A stretch of 64,000 nt of DNA. Source: Croceibacterium segetis. GTDB lineage: Bacteria; Pseudomonadota; Alphaproteobacteria; Sphingomonadales; Sphingomonadaceae. The DNA is taken from positions 186,001 to 250,000 of the forward strand of contig NZ_JAANOZ010000001.1 of the NCBI RefSeq assembly GCF_011320115.1. The letters run 5' to 3'. Every line of letters starts with the position of its first letter. Position 1 is the first letter of the stretch. Positions 55,432 through 64,000 of this stretch are shown piece after piece. The notes under the pieces are model-generated. The model saw nothing but the letters and a program-made list of their open reading frames with translations. It ran no database searches and was not told the origin of the DNA. The translations under genes were made by a program, and so were the position numbers.

Positions 55432-55536
55432 AAGTGTCACCCTGTCGCCTTGTCGCCTTTCGGCCATTAAGCCATTGAAAAAGCGTGGAAATGGCTAGGC
55501 GACACTTTGGGTGACAGGGTCCGTAAGTGTCACCCT
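55432..55536. repeat. repeats of AAGTGTCACCCT around an inverted copy
   Basis: AAGTGTCACCCT occurs at 55432-55443 and 55525-55536 in direct order. Between them GGCGACACTTTGGGTGACAGGGT (55498-55520) holds inverted relatives (GACACTT; GGGTGACAGGGT against CACCCTGTC). It lies between the HTH gene and the next gene. It could be binding sites for the HTH protein or part of a mobile repeat. Confidence 0.7.
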
Positions 55537-55657
55537 CTCCGGCCGGCGCGCGGCGGGGCGCACGGGCCGCCGCTCGAGGCACGGTCCATCGGAAACCGGC
55601 AACCCCTCGGCGCGTTGTCGGAGCGGGTGGGGCAACCCAAGCAGGGAGACCCTTACG

Positions 55658-56077
55658 ATGCACGCGATCCTGAAAGCCGGCTTCGTCCTCGGCGGCCTCA
55701 CGCTCGCCGCCGCGGCGGCCGCGCAGCCCTCGGCGCCGACCTGGCAGCCGGCACCCTCGATCACCGCCAGCCTCGACATCGGCGGCACCGGCAACTTCAC
55801 CGGCGTGTTCGAGAACAAGCGACTCTGCTACATGATCAACGCCCCCGGGGTGGCCAACCCCACCGCGGTGCGCATCGTCGCGCTCAAGCCGGAGAAGAAC
55901 GGCGAGGTGCTGTTCAACCTCAAGCCGCCGGTCGGCGGCGCCAGCGGCGACTGCGTGCCGGCGTCCGACGAGGTCGCCCGGCGGCTGGTCAAGAACGCCG
56001 GGAACTTCGCCCTGGCGATCGATACCGCCGCCTATCCAAACGCCGTGTGGGCCCCGCTGGTGGGGATGAACGGGTAG
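55658..56077 (+). CDS. exported CHRD-like protein, divergent
   Basis: A 139-residue protein. The ATG at 55658 opens a signal peptide (MHAILKAGFVLGGLTLAAA...AQ). The mature chain aligns in outline with the CHRD-domain protein that follows: IGGTGNFTGVFENKRLCYMI, ANPTAVRIVALKPEKNGEVLF, a Cys in GGASGDCVPASDE and the motif SFYVN-equivalent NFALAIDT. It lacks the canonical HIHRG motif, so it is a diverged member. The two are probably a duplicated pair. Confidence 0.7.
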   Translation: MHAILKAGFVLGGLTLAAAAAAQPSAPTWQPAPSITASLDIGGTGNFTGVFENKRLCYMINAPGVANPTAVRIVALKPEKNGEVLFNLKPPVGGASGDCVPASDEVARRLVKNAGNFALAIDTAAYPNAVWAPLVGMNG

Positions 56078-56165
56078 CGCGGCGTCTTATCGGCACGGCC
56101 CAACGGAACCGCGGCGCGCTTCGTCGCGTTCAGGCGTCGTAGAATGTTAATGAGGAGAGCTTGCC

Positions 56166-56624
56166 ATGAAGATCGTCTCCGCCGCACTCGCGCTGACCGC
56201 GCTCGCCCCTGCGCTGGCCGCCTGCGCCACCACGGCGGCGGGCGGCGCCAACCCGACCCATACCGGCACCCCGCTGATCGCCACCCTCGACGGCAAGGCT
56301 GAGGTGCCGGGGCCGGGCGACCCCAACGGCACCGGCGAGTTCACCGGCTGGTTCGACCCGGCGATGGGGCGGATCTGCTACACGCTCGGCGTCGCCAGCC
56401 TGGCGAGCCCGACGATGGCGCACATCCACCGCGGCGCGGCCCAGGTCGCCGGGCCGCCGGTGGTGGTGCTCGCCAACCCGGCGCAGAACATCTCCGACAC
56501 CTGCCAGCCGGTCGCGCCGGCGCTGATCAGCGAGATCGTCGCCAACCCGAGCGCGTTCTACGTCAACGTCCACACCACGGAGCACCCGGGCGGGGCGATC
56601 CGCGCGCAGCTGATGCGGCCGTAG
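56166..56624 (+). CDS. CHRD-domain lipoprotein
   Basis: A 152-residue protein with the lipobox LAAC (Cys19) after a signal sequence. The CHRD domain spans about 35-150, with GKAEVPGPGDPNGTGEFTGW, the motif MAHIHRGAAQVAGPPVVV and the C-terminal VNVHTTEHPGGAIRAQL. CHRD domains were defined in chordin and occur in bacterial secreted proteins of unknown function. Cell-envelope location is inferred from the lipobox. It starts 88 bp after the divergent paralogue. Confidence 0.85.
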   Translation: MKIVSAALALTALAPALAACATTAAGGANPTHTGTPLIATLDGKAEVPGPGDPNGTGEFTGWFDPAMGRICYTLGVASLASPTMAHIHRGAAQVAGPPVVVLANPAQNISDTCQPVAPALISEIVANPSAFYVNVHTTEHPGGAIRAQLMRP

Positions 56625-56633
56625 AGACGGGGC

Positions 56634-57155
56634 TTACTGGGAGGAGGAGTCGGGGGTGTCGTCGAGCACGGCGAGGGCGACCTTGCCGCTGCCGGCGCGG
56701 CGCAGGCCGATTTCCTCGGCGGCGGCGCGCGACAGGTCGATCACCCGGCCGCGGACGAACGGCCCGCGGTCGTTGATGCGGACCACGACGGATTCGCCGT
56801 GGTAGGTCACACGGACCCTGGTGCCGAGCGGCAGCGTGCGGTGCGCGGCGGTCAGCTCGGCGGGGTTGAAGCGCTCCCCGCTGGCGGTGCGATGGCCGGC
56901 GAGCTCGGCGCCGTACCAGCTGGCCATGCCGCCGCCGACCGGCTGCCAGGCCTGGCCGCCGTCGTCGGTATCGGTTTGCGGGATGGTGAGCGCAGCGCCG
57001 GTGTCGACTTGCGGCTCGAACCTGGGGAGTGCGGGATCGGCTATCGGCGGCGCGGCGATCGCGACCTCGGGTGCGGTATCCTCAGCGTAACCCGGGGCAA
57101 GCGCCCCGCCGAGACCCAGCAATGCGGCGGCGCCTAAAGCCAGGCGCAGCCTCAT
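56634..57155 (-). CDS. RlpA-like septal-ring/lytic transglycosylase protein
   Basis: A 173-residue protein. The ATG at 57155 (MRLRLALGAAALLGLGGAL) gives a clean signal peptide; an upstream ATG at 57173 adds six residues. The double-psi beta-barrel domain is residues about 80-165: GGMASWYGAELAGHRTASGERFN, LTAAHRTLPLGTRVRVTY and VVRINDRGPFVRGRVIDLS, with the catalytic Asp (NDRGPF) of RlpA. RlpA cleaves naked glycan strands at the septum in Pseudomonas; here the SPOR domain is missing. Ends 9 bp from the convergent CHRD gene. Confidence 0.9.
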   Translation of the reverse strand: MRLRLALGAAALLGLGGALAPGYAEDTAPEVAIAAPPIADPALPRFEPQVDTGAALTIPQTDTDDGGQAWQPVGGGMASWYGAELAGHRTASGERFNPAELTAAHRTLPLGTRVRVTYHGESVVVRINDRGPFVRGRVIDLSRAAAEEIGLRRAGSGKVALAVLDDTPDSSSQ

Positions 57156-57992
57156 GGTGATGTTCCCATCCATGACGAGGGGTGGGTTAGCGGCGAAAAG
57201 GGCGGGAAAGAACCCCGCTGCCTTCGTTTTGCCCCATTCGAGGCTCGCCTCACCGTGAGTCGGACGCGGTTTGCGGCGGGTCGAGGAACTATGTTTGGTT
57301 AATTTTCGGCGGGTCGCTGCTGAACGGCGGTGCCTGCGGAAGGGCAAATCGGGGCGATTCGCGGCCGGGCTTCGCGGGCAGGATCGACGTGCTCTGCAGG
57401 GCGGATACGGAAATGGGGCCGGCATTGCTGCCGACCCCACTCTCACCGGCGTGTGGGCCCCGAAGGACACTTAACGCCTGGCGTCTTTCGCGTGGCCGAC
57501 CCCGAAGGGCGGTCTCGCTATGTCGCCCGGCGCTCGCGCCGGTGCCGGTTCCGTCGGGGGACGGATGAAACCCGAAGATTTCCTCCAAACCACCCGGCGG
57601 TTCCGCGACCGATCTTTCAGCCAGGTTCGTCAACTGGTTCGGCAATGCGGGGCATCACCTCTCCATCGGAACCGGCCGGCAAGTCCGGCCTGCCGACTGC
57701 GCACCTTCGCGGCTTCAACGGTCTGGAAGTTGCAGCATCCGAAGACGCCTTGGCTTTCATTCCTCCACCGCGCGGCATCTCGCCGTCGCGTCGAAAGTGG
57801 TTCCAAAATCTCTTCTTCTTTCAGGGTGTTACCCCGTCCATCCGAAGAGCCAATCCCCGCTCTCGATGTCTGGAGAATGCGTCATGGCCCCGAGTCGGGC
57901 AAGCGGGGGAAGCGCTAGTTATCCACTTTCAACCCATTTGCCGGTGGACAAGAGTGGATAACTTGCTTTTCGGGCGTAAATACAACCGCTTA
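57156..57992. other. 837-bp spacer without a clear gene
   Basis: No frame in this stretch has a recognised family. Small frames with start codons occur on the minus strand, one reading MTHSPDIESGDWLFGWTG before a stop near 57870, and another ORF at 57289-57645. Parts (57640-57900) are less GC-rich. A promoter of rlpA and the end of argG must be here. A structured RNA is possible, but I cannot assign one. Confidence 0.5.
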
Positions 57993-59207
<1,215 letters not shown>

Positions 59208-59338
59208 GGGAGACTCCGGCAGGCGAGGGAAAACCGGGGGCGCTCTAGGGTCAGCGGCGTGGTTCCGCAAGCGCGCCTCTTGCGCGGGTGCTCCGTGCGC
59301 GGCACAACTATCTCAGGTCGCGCCACTTTCGGGGGGAA

Positions 59339-60421
59339 ATGGCCGTGCGTCTGGCTGGAATTGTGATCGCGCTCGTGCTCGGGGCGGCCACCGCCGCCGA
59401 CGCCGTGCAGGAAAAGAACGGCGGGTTTCCCGACATCGGGGCGCAGTACTTCCACCGCGACGATTGCCACGAGGCTTACGACCTGATCGCCGAGGAGGTT
59501 ACCTCCGGCCGAAGCGTCGCGGATGCCGACAAGGCCTGGGCCGCACAATACGAGGCGGCGGCGGATGCCGGCCAGCCGTGCCCCGAACCGGGCGCGTCGC
59601 TGGCGCTGCGGGCGACTGATCGCACCGTCTCGACGGAGGAGGGGCTCGGGCACCTCGCGCTGTTCCACAAGCAGGACGATCCTTCGGCCTGGTTCGAGGC
59701 TGCGATGTCGGTGCTCCAGGGCAAGGTTCCCAAGGTCGAAGCGCCGGTCGGCTGGGCGATGCTCGTGAAATCGGCCGGGCTCGGCTACGCGCCCGCGCAG
59801 TACTTCGAGGCGCTGCTCTACATCAACGGTACCGCGACCGGCAAAGCCGATTACGCCACTGCCCTTCCGCTGCTCGAAGCCGCTGCGAAGTCGGGCCACG
59901 TCGATGCGCTCTTCCTCGCCGGCAACTATTACTACGACGGTAGCCTGGGCGTGAAGAAGGACGGCGCCAAGGCTTTCTCATACTTCAGCCAGGCCGCCGA
60001 GCGCGGGCACGTCTACGCCACCTACATGGCCGCGACGATGGCCAACGACGGCACCGGGGTGAAGGCCGACCACGCGCTTGCCTATCGCCTCGCGCGCAAT
60101 CTCGCCGACCAGGGCCAGGTCGTCGGCTCGGTGATCGCCGCGAGCGCGCTGCTGCAGATGAAGGACGCCAAGGACCGCGAGGACGAGGTGCTCTACTGGA
60201 TGGACACCGCGATCCGCGACGGCGACGACAAGATCCGCGGGCAGGTGCAGACTATGCGCCCGAAAGTCGTCGCCGCGTTCCAGCGCGCCAACGCGCCGCC
60301 CGAATACCATCCGCGGGTGTGGAAGGCTTGCCCGATGAAGACGGTGTGCTTCGTCAATTCCAGCGGGCTTCAGTACAATTGCACCACCAACAAGGACTAC
60401 TGGAACGATTGCGATGGCTGA
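59339..60421 (+). CDS. exported Sel1-repeat protein
   Basis: A 360-residue protein. The ATG at 59339 (MAVRLAGIVIALVLGAATAAD) follows GGGGGGAA and gives a signal peptide. About three Sel1-like repeats (tetratricopeptide-like helical pairs) lie between residues 135 and 270: APAQYFEALLYINGTATGKA, VDALFLAGNYYYDGSLGVKK and HVYATYMAATMANDGTGVKA. Four Cys near the C-terminus (WKACPMKTVCFVNSSGLQYNC, NDCDG) may form disulfides. Sel1 proteins act as scaffolds; the partner is unknown. The 3' end overlaps the next gene by eight bases. Confidence 0.85.
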   Translation: MAVRLAGIVIALVLGAATAADAVQEKNGGFPDIGAQYFHRDDCHEAYDLIAEEVTSGRSVADADKAWAAQYEAAADAGQPCPEPGASLALRATDRTVSTEEGLGHLALFHKQDDPSAWFEAAMSVLQGKVPKVEAPVGWAMLVKSAGLGYAPAQYFEALLYINGTATGKADYATALPLLEAAAKSGHVDALFLAGNYYYDGSLGVKKDGAKAFSYFSQAAERGHVYATYMAATMANDGTGVKADHALAYRLARNLADQGQVVGSVIAASALLQMKDAKDREDEVLYWMDTAIRDGDDKIRGQVQTMRPKVVAAFQRANAPPEYHPRVWKACPMKTVCFVNSSGLQYNCTTNKDYWNDCDG

Positions 60422-60845
60422 GCTGAAGACGAAGGCCACCGAGGTCGCCGTCGAGAACTTCATGGCCAGTCTTCCGGAAGAACGCCGGCGTGAAGAGGCG
60501 AGGGCGCTCGATGCGATCTACCGCCGCGTCACCAGGCTCGAGCCGAAGATGTGGGGCCCGAGCATCATCGGCTACGGCAGTTACGACTATCGCTATGACA
60601 GCGGCCGCACAGGGACGATGTGCAAGGCCGGCTTCAGTCCGCGCAAGGCGGCGCTCACGCTGTACCTTGTGGGCAACCACGGGTCGCGGCAAGCCGAGGC
60701 CGATGCCCTGTTCGCGCGCCTCGGCAAGCATTCGACGGGCAAGGCCTGTCTTTACATCAAGCGGCTCGATCAGGTGGACATCGATGCGCTCGAAGGCCTG
60801 ATCGCCCTCTCATGGGAACTGATGGCCGAGCGGTATCCCAGCTAA
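60414..60845 (+). CDS. DUF1801-domain protein
   Basis: A 143-residue cytoplasmic protein starting MAELKTKATEVAVENFMAS. The pattern MWGPSIIGYGSYDYRYDSGR and FSPRKAALTLYL is that of DUF1801 (YdhG-like) proteins. The function of the family is not settled; some members are linked to iron-sulfur proteins or stress in other bacteria, so nothing specific is assigned. It overlaps the Sel1 gene by eight bases, implying translational coupling, and overlaps the convergent sugar dehydrogenase by four bases at the shared CTAA. Confidence 0.85.
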   Translation: MAELKTKATEVAVENFMASLPEERRREEARALDAIYRRVTRLEPKMWGPSIIGYGSYDYRYDSGRTGTMCKAGFSPRKAALTLYLVGNHGSRQAEADALFARLGKHSTGKACLYIKRLDQVDIDALEGLIALSWELMAERYPS

Positions 60846-62080
60846 GGCGCCGCCGGCTCAATCCGAAGCACCGCATTTTCGGGGCCGTCGGTCAGGACGT
60901 AAATCAGCCCATCCGGCCCCTCGGCGATGTCGCGGACGCGCTGGTGAAGCTCGCTAAGCAAGGCTTCGCGGCGCATCTCGCCGTACGTCTCGTTGAACAC
61001 CACCCGCTGCAGGCTGCCGGTTCCCGGTATCTCGCCCCATCGGGCGCTACCGACAAACAGGTTGCCCTTCCATGCCGGGAACTTGTCGCCTTGGTAGACC
61101 AGCAATCCTGACGGCGCGATCGAGGGCAGCCAGACCAATAGCGGCTTCTCGATCCCTGGCCCGACAGGGTTATCGGCAAGCGGAGCGCCGTCGTAATTGC
61201 GGCCGTAGCTGTAGTTGGGCCAGCCGTAATTGCGGCCCGACTTGATCAGGTTCACCTCGTCGCCGCCGTTGGGGCCGTGCTCGGCAGAGATCACGTCGCC
61301 GGTCACCGGGTGCACAACCAGGCCGTGCTGGTCCCGGTGGCCGTAGGAATAGACCGCCGGATGGGCGCCGGTCTTGCCGACGAAGGGGTTGTCTTTCGGG
61401 ATCGACCCGTCGGCGTTGAGGTGGAGCACCTTGCCGTAAATCGTGCCGAGTTCTTGCGACGTACTGCCAAAAGCTCCGCCGGTGGTGACGAACAGAGTGC
61501 CGTCCCTTGCGAAGGCGAGACGCGAGCCGAGCGCAGCGGAAGCGCCGCCTTGCAGCAGCGTTTGGATCCCGGTGAGCTTGCCGCCTTCGAGCTTGCCGCG
61601 CATCACCGTCAGCCTGCCGAAGGAGTAGAGCTCGGGAGCGGCGTTGTCGCCGGCCGGTCGCGGGGCGGGCTCGTTGTAGGTGAAATAGAGCCAGTGGCTT
61701 TTGGCGAAGTCGGGAGCCAGCGCCATGTCCTGGAAGCCCACGCTGAAGGCGGAGCCGGCCGGCGGCCTGGGCATGCCTTCGATTGCTTGCGGATCGAGCC
61801 GCGCGCTCGGCTGGGTCGCGTCGCGAATCACGTGGAGGCCGCCGCCGCGCTCGTTCACCAGCAAGTCGCCGTTCGGCAGGAACTCGATTGCGAAAGGCCG
61901 CGCCAGCCCCTTGGCTACGACCGTGACCTTGATCTGGTGCTGCTCGGCGGTGTCGAACACGTAAGGCGTGCTCGACAACGTGACGGGCGCCGCCCCGATC
62001 GCCGGAGGTTGTTGAGCTGGCCCGGGGCCAGCCAAGGCCAGGGCCAGAGCTCCCAACCCCCCTGTGATGGCTTTGCGCAT
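60842..62080 (-). CDS. PQQ-dependent sugar dehydrogenase-type protein
   Basis: A 412-residue exported protein. The ATG at 62080 (MRKAITGGLGALALALAG) has AGAGGGG six bases before it and starts a signal peptide. The six-bladed propeller typical of soluble aldose sugar dehydrogenase is shown by LARPFAIEFLPNGDLLVNER, HRDQHGLVVHPVTGDVISAE, HGPNGGDEVNLI and GRNYGWPNYSYG. The conserved HR-N-QG motif reads HRDQHG here, one residue changed. The family oxidises sugars in the periplasm with PQQ; without pqq genes in view the cofactor is an assumption. Confidence 0.85.
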   Translation of the reverse strand: MRKAITGGLGALALALAGPGPAQQPPAIGAAPVTLSSTPYVFDTAEQHQIKVTVVAKGLARPFAIEFLPNGDLLVNERGGGLHVIRDATQPSARLDPQAIEGMPRPPAGSAFSVGFQDMALAPDFAKSHWLYFTYNEPAPRPAGDNAAPELYSFGRLTVMRGKLEGGKLTGIQTLLQGGASAALGSRLAFARDGTLFVTTGGAFGSTSQELGTIYGKVLHLNADGSIPKDNPFVGKTGAHPAVYSYGHRDQHGLVVHPVTGDVISAEHGPNGGDEVNLIKSGRNYGWPNYSYGRNYDGAPLADNPVGPGIEKPLLVWLPSIAPSGLLVYQGDKFPAWKGNLFVGSARWGEIPGTGSLQRVVFNETYGEMRREALLSELHQRVRDIAEGPDGLIYVLTDGPENAVLRIEPAAP

Positions 62081-62129
62081 TCGAATCCCCTCTTGACCAG
62101 ATCCTTGTTGCGCCGCCACCGCTCGATTG

Positions 62130-62684
62130 TCAGCCGTTAATAGCCTTCGCGTGAAGCTGTGGGTTCAGCGCGGCAATGTGGTTCAGCCAGGCGCGCGGCT
62201 TGCGCAGAAGCTCCTTGGGAAAATCGACCTTGAGCCCGGCCATTTGCGCGATCTTCCCGACAAAGTGGATGCAGTTGTTGTGGTCGAGGTCGTAGAATTT
62301 GCCTGGGTGCTTGTCCCAGAAATCGACCTCGGCGCGCATCTCGTGATAGGTCGCGTCGTCAACCGTCACCGCAAAATGACGGTTGGTCTTGGCGATCCAC
62401 TTGGGTTCCTCGATCCAGATTTCGCCTTCGACCGGCCCGGAGAGAATCGCCGGCGTGACGTGCCTGGCGGTGAACCCGAAATTCTCATCGATCTTCTGCC
62501 CGGTGGCGTCGAGCGTGCCGTGGAAGATTACGAACGTGTGCGGATAGCGGCCGAAGAACATCGATCCGTTGAAGCTGCGAAACTCCACCTCGACCTTGGC
62601 ACAGGCCGGCTGGGTGAAGGCCACCAGCGCGAGGAATGAAAGCACCAGGCGGAGGCAAAGAGTCCAAACGGTGCGCAAGGTCAT
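62130..62684 (-). CDS. exported protein with permuted papain-fold-like Cys/His motif
   Basis: A 184-residue protein. Residues 1-29 are a signal peptide (MTLRTVWTLCLRLVLSFLAL...CA). The chain has EFRSFNGSMFFGRYPHTFV with His49, and later FYDLDHNNCIHFVGKIAQM with Cys138. The order His then NNC-IHFV resembles the permuted NlpC/P60 (LRAT-like) hydrolases, whose Cys lies in an NCEHF motif. A hydrolase or acyltransferase in the periplasm is therefore possible, but unproven. The family is known to me as hypothetical in sphingomonads. It is 9 bp before the end of the MATE gene, so both may be co-transcribed. Confidence 0.7.
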   Translation of the reverse strand: MTLRTVWTLCLRLVLSFLALVAFTQPACAKVEVEFRSFNGSMFFGRYPHTFVIFHGTLDATGQKIDENFGFTARHVTPAILSGPVEGEIWIEEPKWIAKTNRHFAVTVDDATYHEMRAEVDFWDKHPGKFYDLDHNNCIHFVGKIAQMAGLKVDFPKELLRKPRAWLNHIAALNPQLHAKAING

Positions 62685-62693
62685 CGGCCTGCG

Positions 62694-64000
62694 TTAGGCA
62701 ATCGTTGTCGCGCTCGCAACCGCCGGACGGCCGTCAAGCGAACGCAACAGCGACGGGACGTACAAACCGAGCGATCCGGCGCGAAACAGGTAGCTGGAGC
62801 AGAGGGCCACCCACACCCCGAGGTTGCCGAGCGGTCGCAGCGCGAAGTCGGTGGCCAGGTAGAGCAGCGTCGCGACCACCCCGGCGTTACGAAGCGCGCG
62901 GCCGCGAGTGGCCCCGATGAAGATCCCGTCGAGCATCCAGCTTGGCATGCCGATCAGCGGGATCACCGCCGCGAAAGGCAGGAAATCATGCGCGGTGGCG
63001 CGGATCGCCGGGTCGGTGGTGACGAAGTCTATCGTCGGACCGCCCAGGCTCCAGAACAGCAGCGCGAGCGCAAGACCGGACACGAACGAGAATTCGAACG
63101 TCAGCCGCGCGGCGCGGACGAATTGCGGCCGCGAGCGAGCACCGATCGCCTGGCCGATGCGCGATTCCGCGGTGAAGGCGAAAGCGTCGAGGATGAATGC
63201 GGCAACGCTGACGAACTGCATCAGCACGTGATTGGCCGCGAGGTTCACCGCCCCCAGCCGCGCGCCGGCATTGGCGAACCAGGCGAACAGGATCAGCAGC
63301 GCGATGGTGCGGATCATCAGGTCGCGATTGATCGCGAATAACCGCGTCATGGCCTCGCCGGCAAACGGCGCCGCTCGCCCCGCCTTGCGCGCCAGGGTGA
63401 GGGGACTTGCGCCGGAAACGCGCGTCACCAATGCCAGACCGGTAAATAGCGCGACCCACTCGGCGCCCGAGGTGCCGAAACCGACGCCCGCCGCGCCCAT
63501 GCCCAGGCCGAAGACCAGCGCCACGTCGAAAGCGACGTTTGCCAGGTTCATCACCAGTTGCAGGCCGAGCGCGGCGCTTGTCCGGCCGAGTCCGAACAGC
63601 CAGCCATTGATCGCAAACACCGCCAACGAGGCGGGCGCCCCGATGAACCGTGCGGTCACGAAGGCGCGCGCCTGTTCGGTGACGGTTTCACCCCCGGCGA
63701 ACACCGCGAGAGCGATCTCGCGCAAAGGCCACATCAGCACCAGCAGGACCAGCCCGATCGCGCCGCCCGCGGCGAGACCGCGCACCAGAAGCGCTTCGAT
63801 CTCGCCCTGATCGCCCGCTCCGGCGGCTTGCGCGGTGAGCCCGGTCATGCCCATTCGCAGGAAGCCGAAGGTCCAGAAGACGAGATTGATGGTCGTCGCC
63901 CCCAGCGCCACGCCGGCGAGCGCGGCAGCATCCCCGGTGCGCCCGATTACGAGGGCGTCGACCACTCCGACGAGCGGGATCGAGGCCTGGCCGAGCATGA
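62694..64000 (-). CDS. MATE family efflux transporter (DinF-like), 5' end cut
   Basis: A multidrug/toxin extrusion transporter whose start lies beyond the right edge: the first visible residues (MLGQASIPLVGVVDALVIG) match the first helix of the family, which normally starts 15-20 residues earlier. The visible 434 residues show about 11 of 12 membrane helices, with GINRDLMIRTIALL-like sequence (AINRDLMIRT) between the halves and the C-terminal half repeat. It exchanges Na+ or H+ for organic cations or for signalling molecules in DinF relatives; substrate unknown. It probably starts at or after 64000. Confidence 0.85.
   Translation of the reverse strand, partial: MLGQASIPLVGVVDALVIGRTGDAAALAGVALGATTINLVFWTFGFLRMGMTGLTAQAAGAGDQGEIEALLVRGLAAGGAIGLVLLVLMWPLREIALAVFAGGETVTEQARAFVTARFIGAPASLAVFAINGWLFGLGRTSAALGLQLVMNLANVAFDVALVFGLGMGAAGVGFGTSGAEWVALFTGLALVTRVSGASPLTLARKAGRAAPFAGEAMTRLFAINRDLMIRTIALLILFAWFANAGARLGAVNLAANHVLMQFVSVAAFILDAFAFTAESRIGQAIGARSRPQFVRAARLTFEFSFVSGLALALLFWSLGGPTIDFVTTDPAIRATAHDFLPFAAVIPLIGMPSWMLDGIFIGATRGRALRNAGVVATLLYLATDFALRPLGNLGVWVALCSSYLFRAGSLGLYVPSLLRSLDGRPAVASATTIA

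Overview
The window is high-GC chromosomal DNA of an alphaproteobacterium, almost certainly of the order Sphingomonadales. The signs are the str-S10-spc-alpha ribosomal order without rpmJ/infA, an S5 protein with an RGG-rich N-terminal extension, several small protein families I know mainly from sphingomonads, and sucD standing apart from sucC. The genus cannot be fixed from the sequence alone. No CRISPR array, tRNA, rRNA, prophage or insertion sequence is visible.

Layout. 1-3836 (minus strand): three proteins of unknown function (one cut by the window edge) and a PAS-HisKA_2 sensor kinase. 4006-24510 (plus): a nearly complete translation superoperon, rpsL-rpsG-fusA-tuf, then rpsJ to rplO, secY, adk, one exported SRPBCC-like gene, and rpsM-rpsK-rpoA-rplQ. 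It has a promoter candidate at each end section and hairpins or terminators after tuf, after rplO and after rplQ. 24661-25973: two related secreted proteins. 25970-35071 (minus): a TCA-cycle operon mdh-sucD-sucA-sucB-lpdA continuing into VOC, PepSY and TRIC-channel genes; sucC is absent. 35292-38912 (minus): a membrane GGDEF-EAL protein, a small unknown protein and a SleB-type cell-wall hydrolase. 38975-43644 (plus): a cobalamin riboswitch followed by btuB-btuF-btuC-btuD, all translationally coupled. 43596-47965 (minus): GH24 lysozyme, thpR, Hsp20 and an M13 peptidase. 48556-57155: an accessory stretch with an orphan protein, uvrA, three small exported proteins, a second diverged copy of the uvrA 3' end, repeat-rich spacers, a double zinc-finger protein, an HTH protein, two CHRD-type exported proteins and RlpA. 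57993-64000: argG, a Sel1-repeat protein, a DUF1801 protein, a PQQ-type sugar dehydrogenase, a papain-fold-like exported protein and a truncated MATE transporter.

Most of the window is housekeeping. The least ordinary item is the uvrA neighbourhood: a 192-bp piece homologous to the uvrA 3' end lies 1.4 kb downstream of uvrA, with three signal-peptide or lipobox genes between the copies, followed by repeat-rich, lower-GC DNA that may be decayed mobile DNA. Other second-look items are the long extensions on S5 and L3, an exported gene inserted in the ribosomal cluster, a GGDEF-EAL gene whose best start codon is AUC, and a palindrome that supplies the stop codons of two convergent genes.
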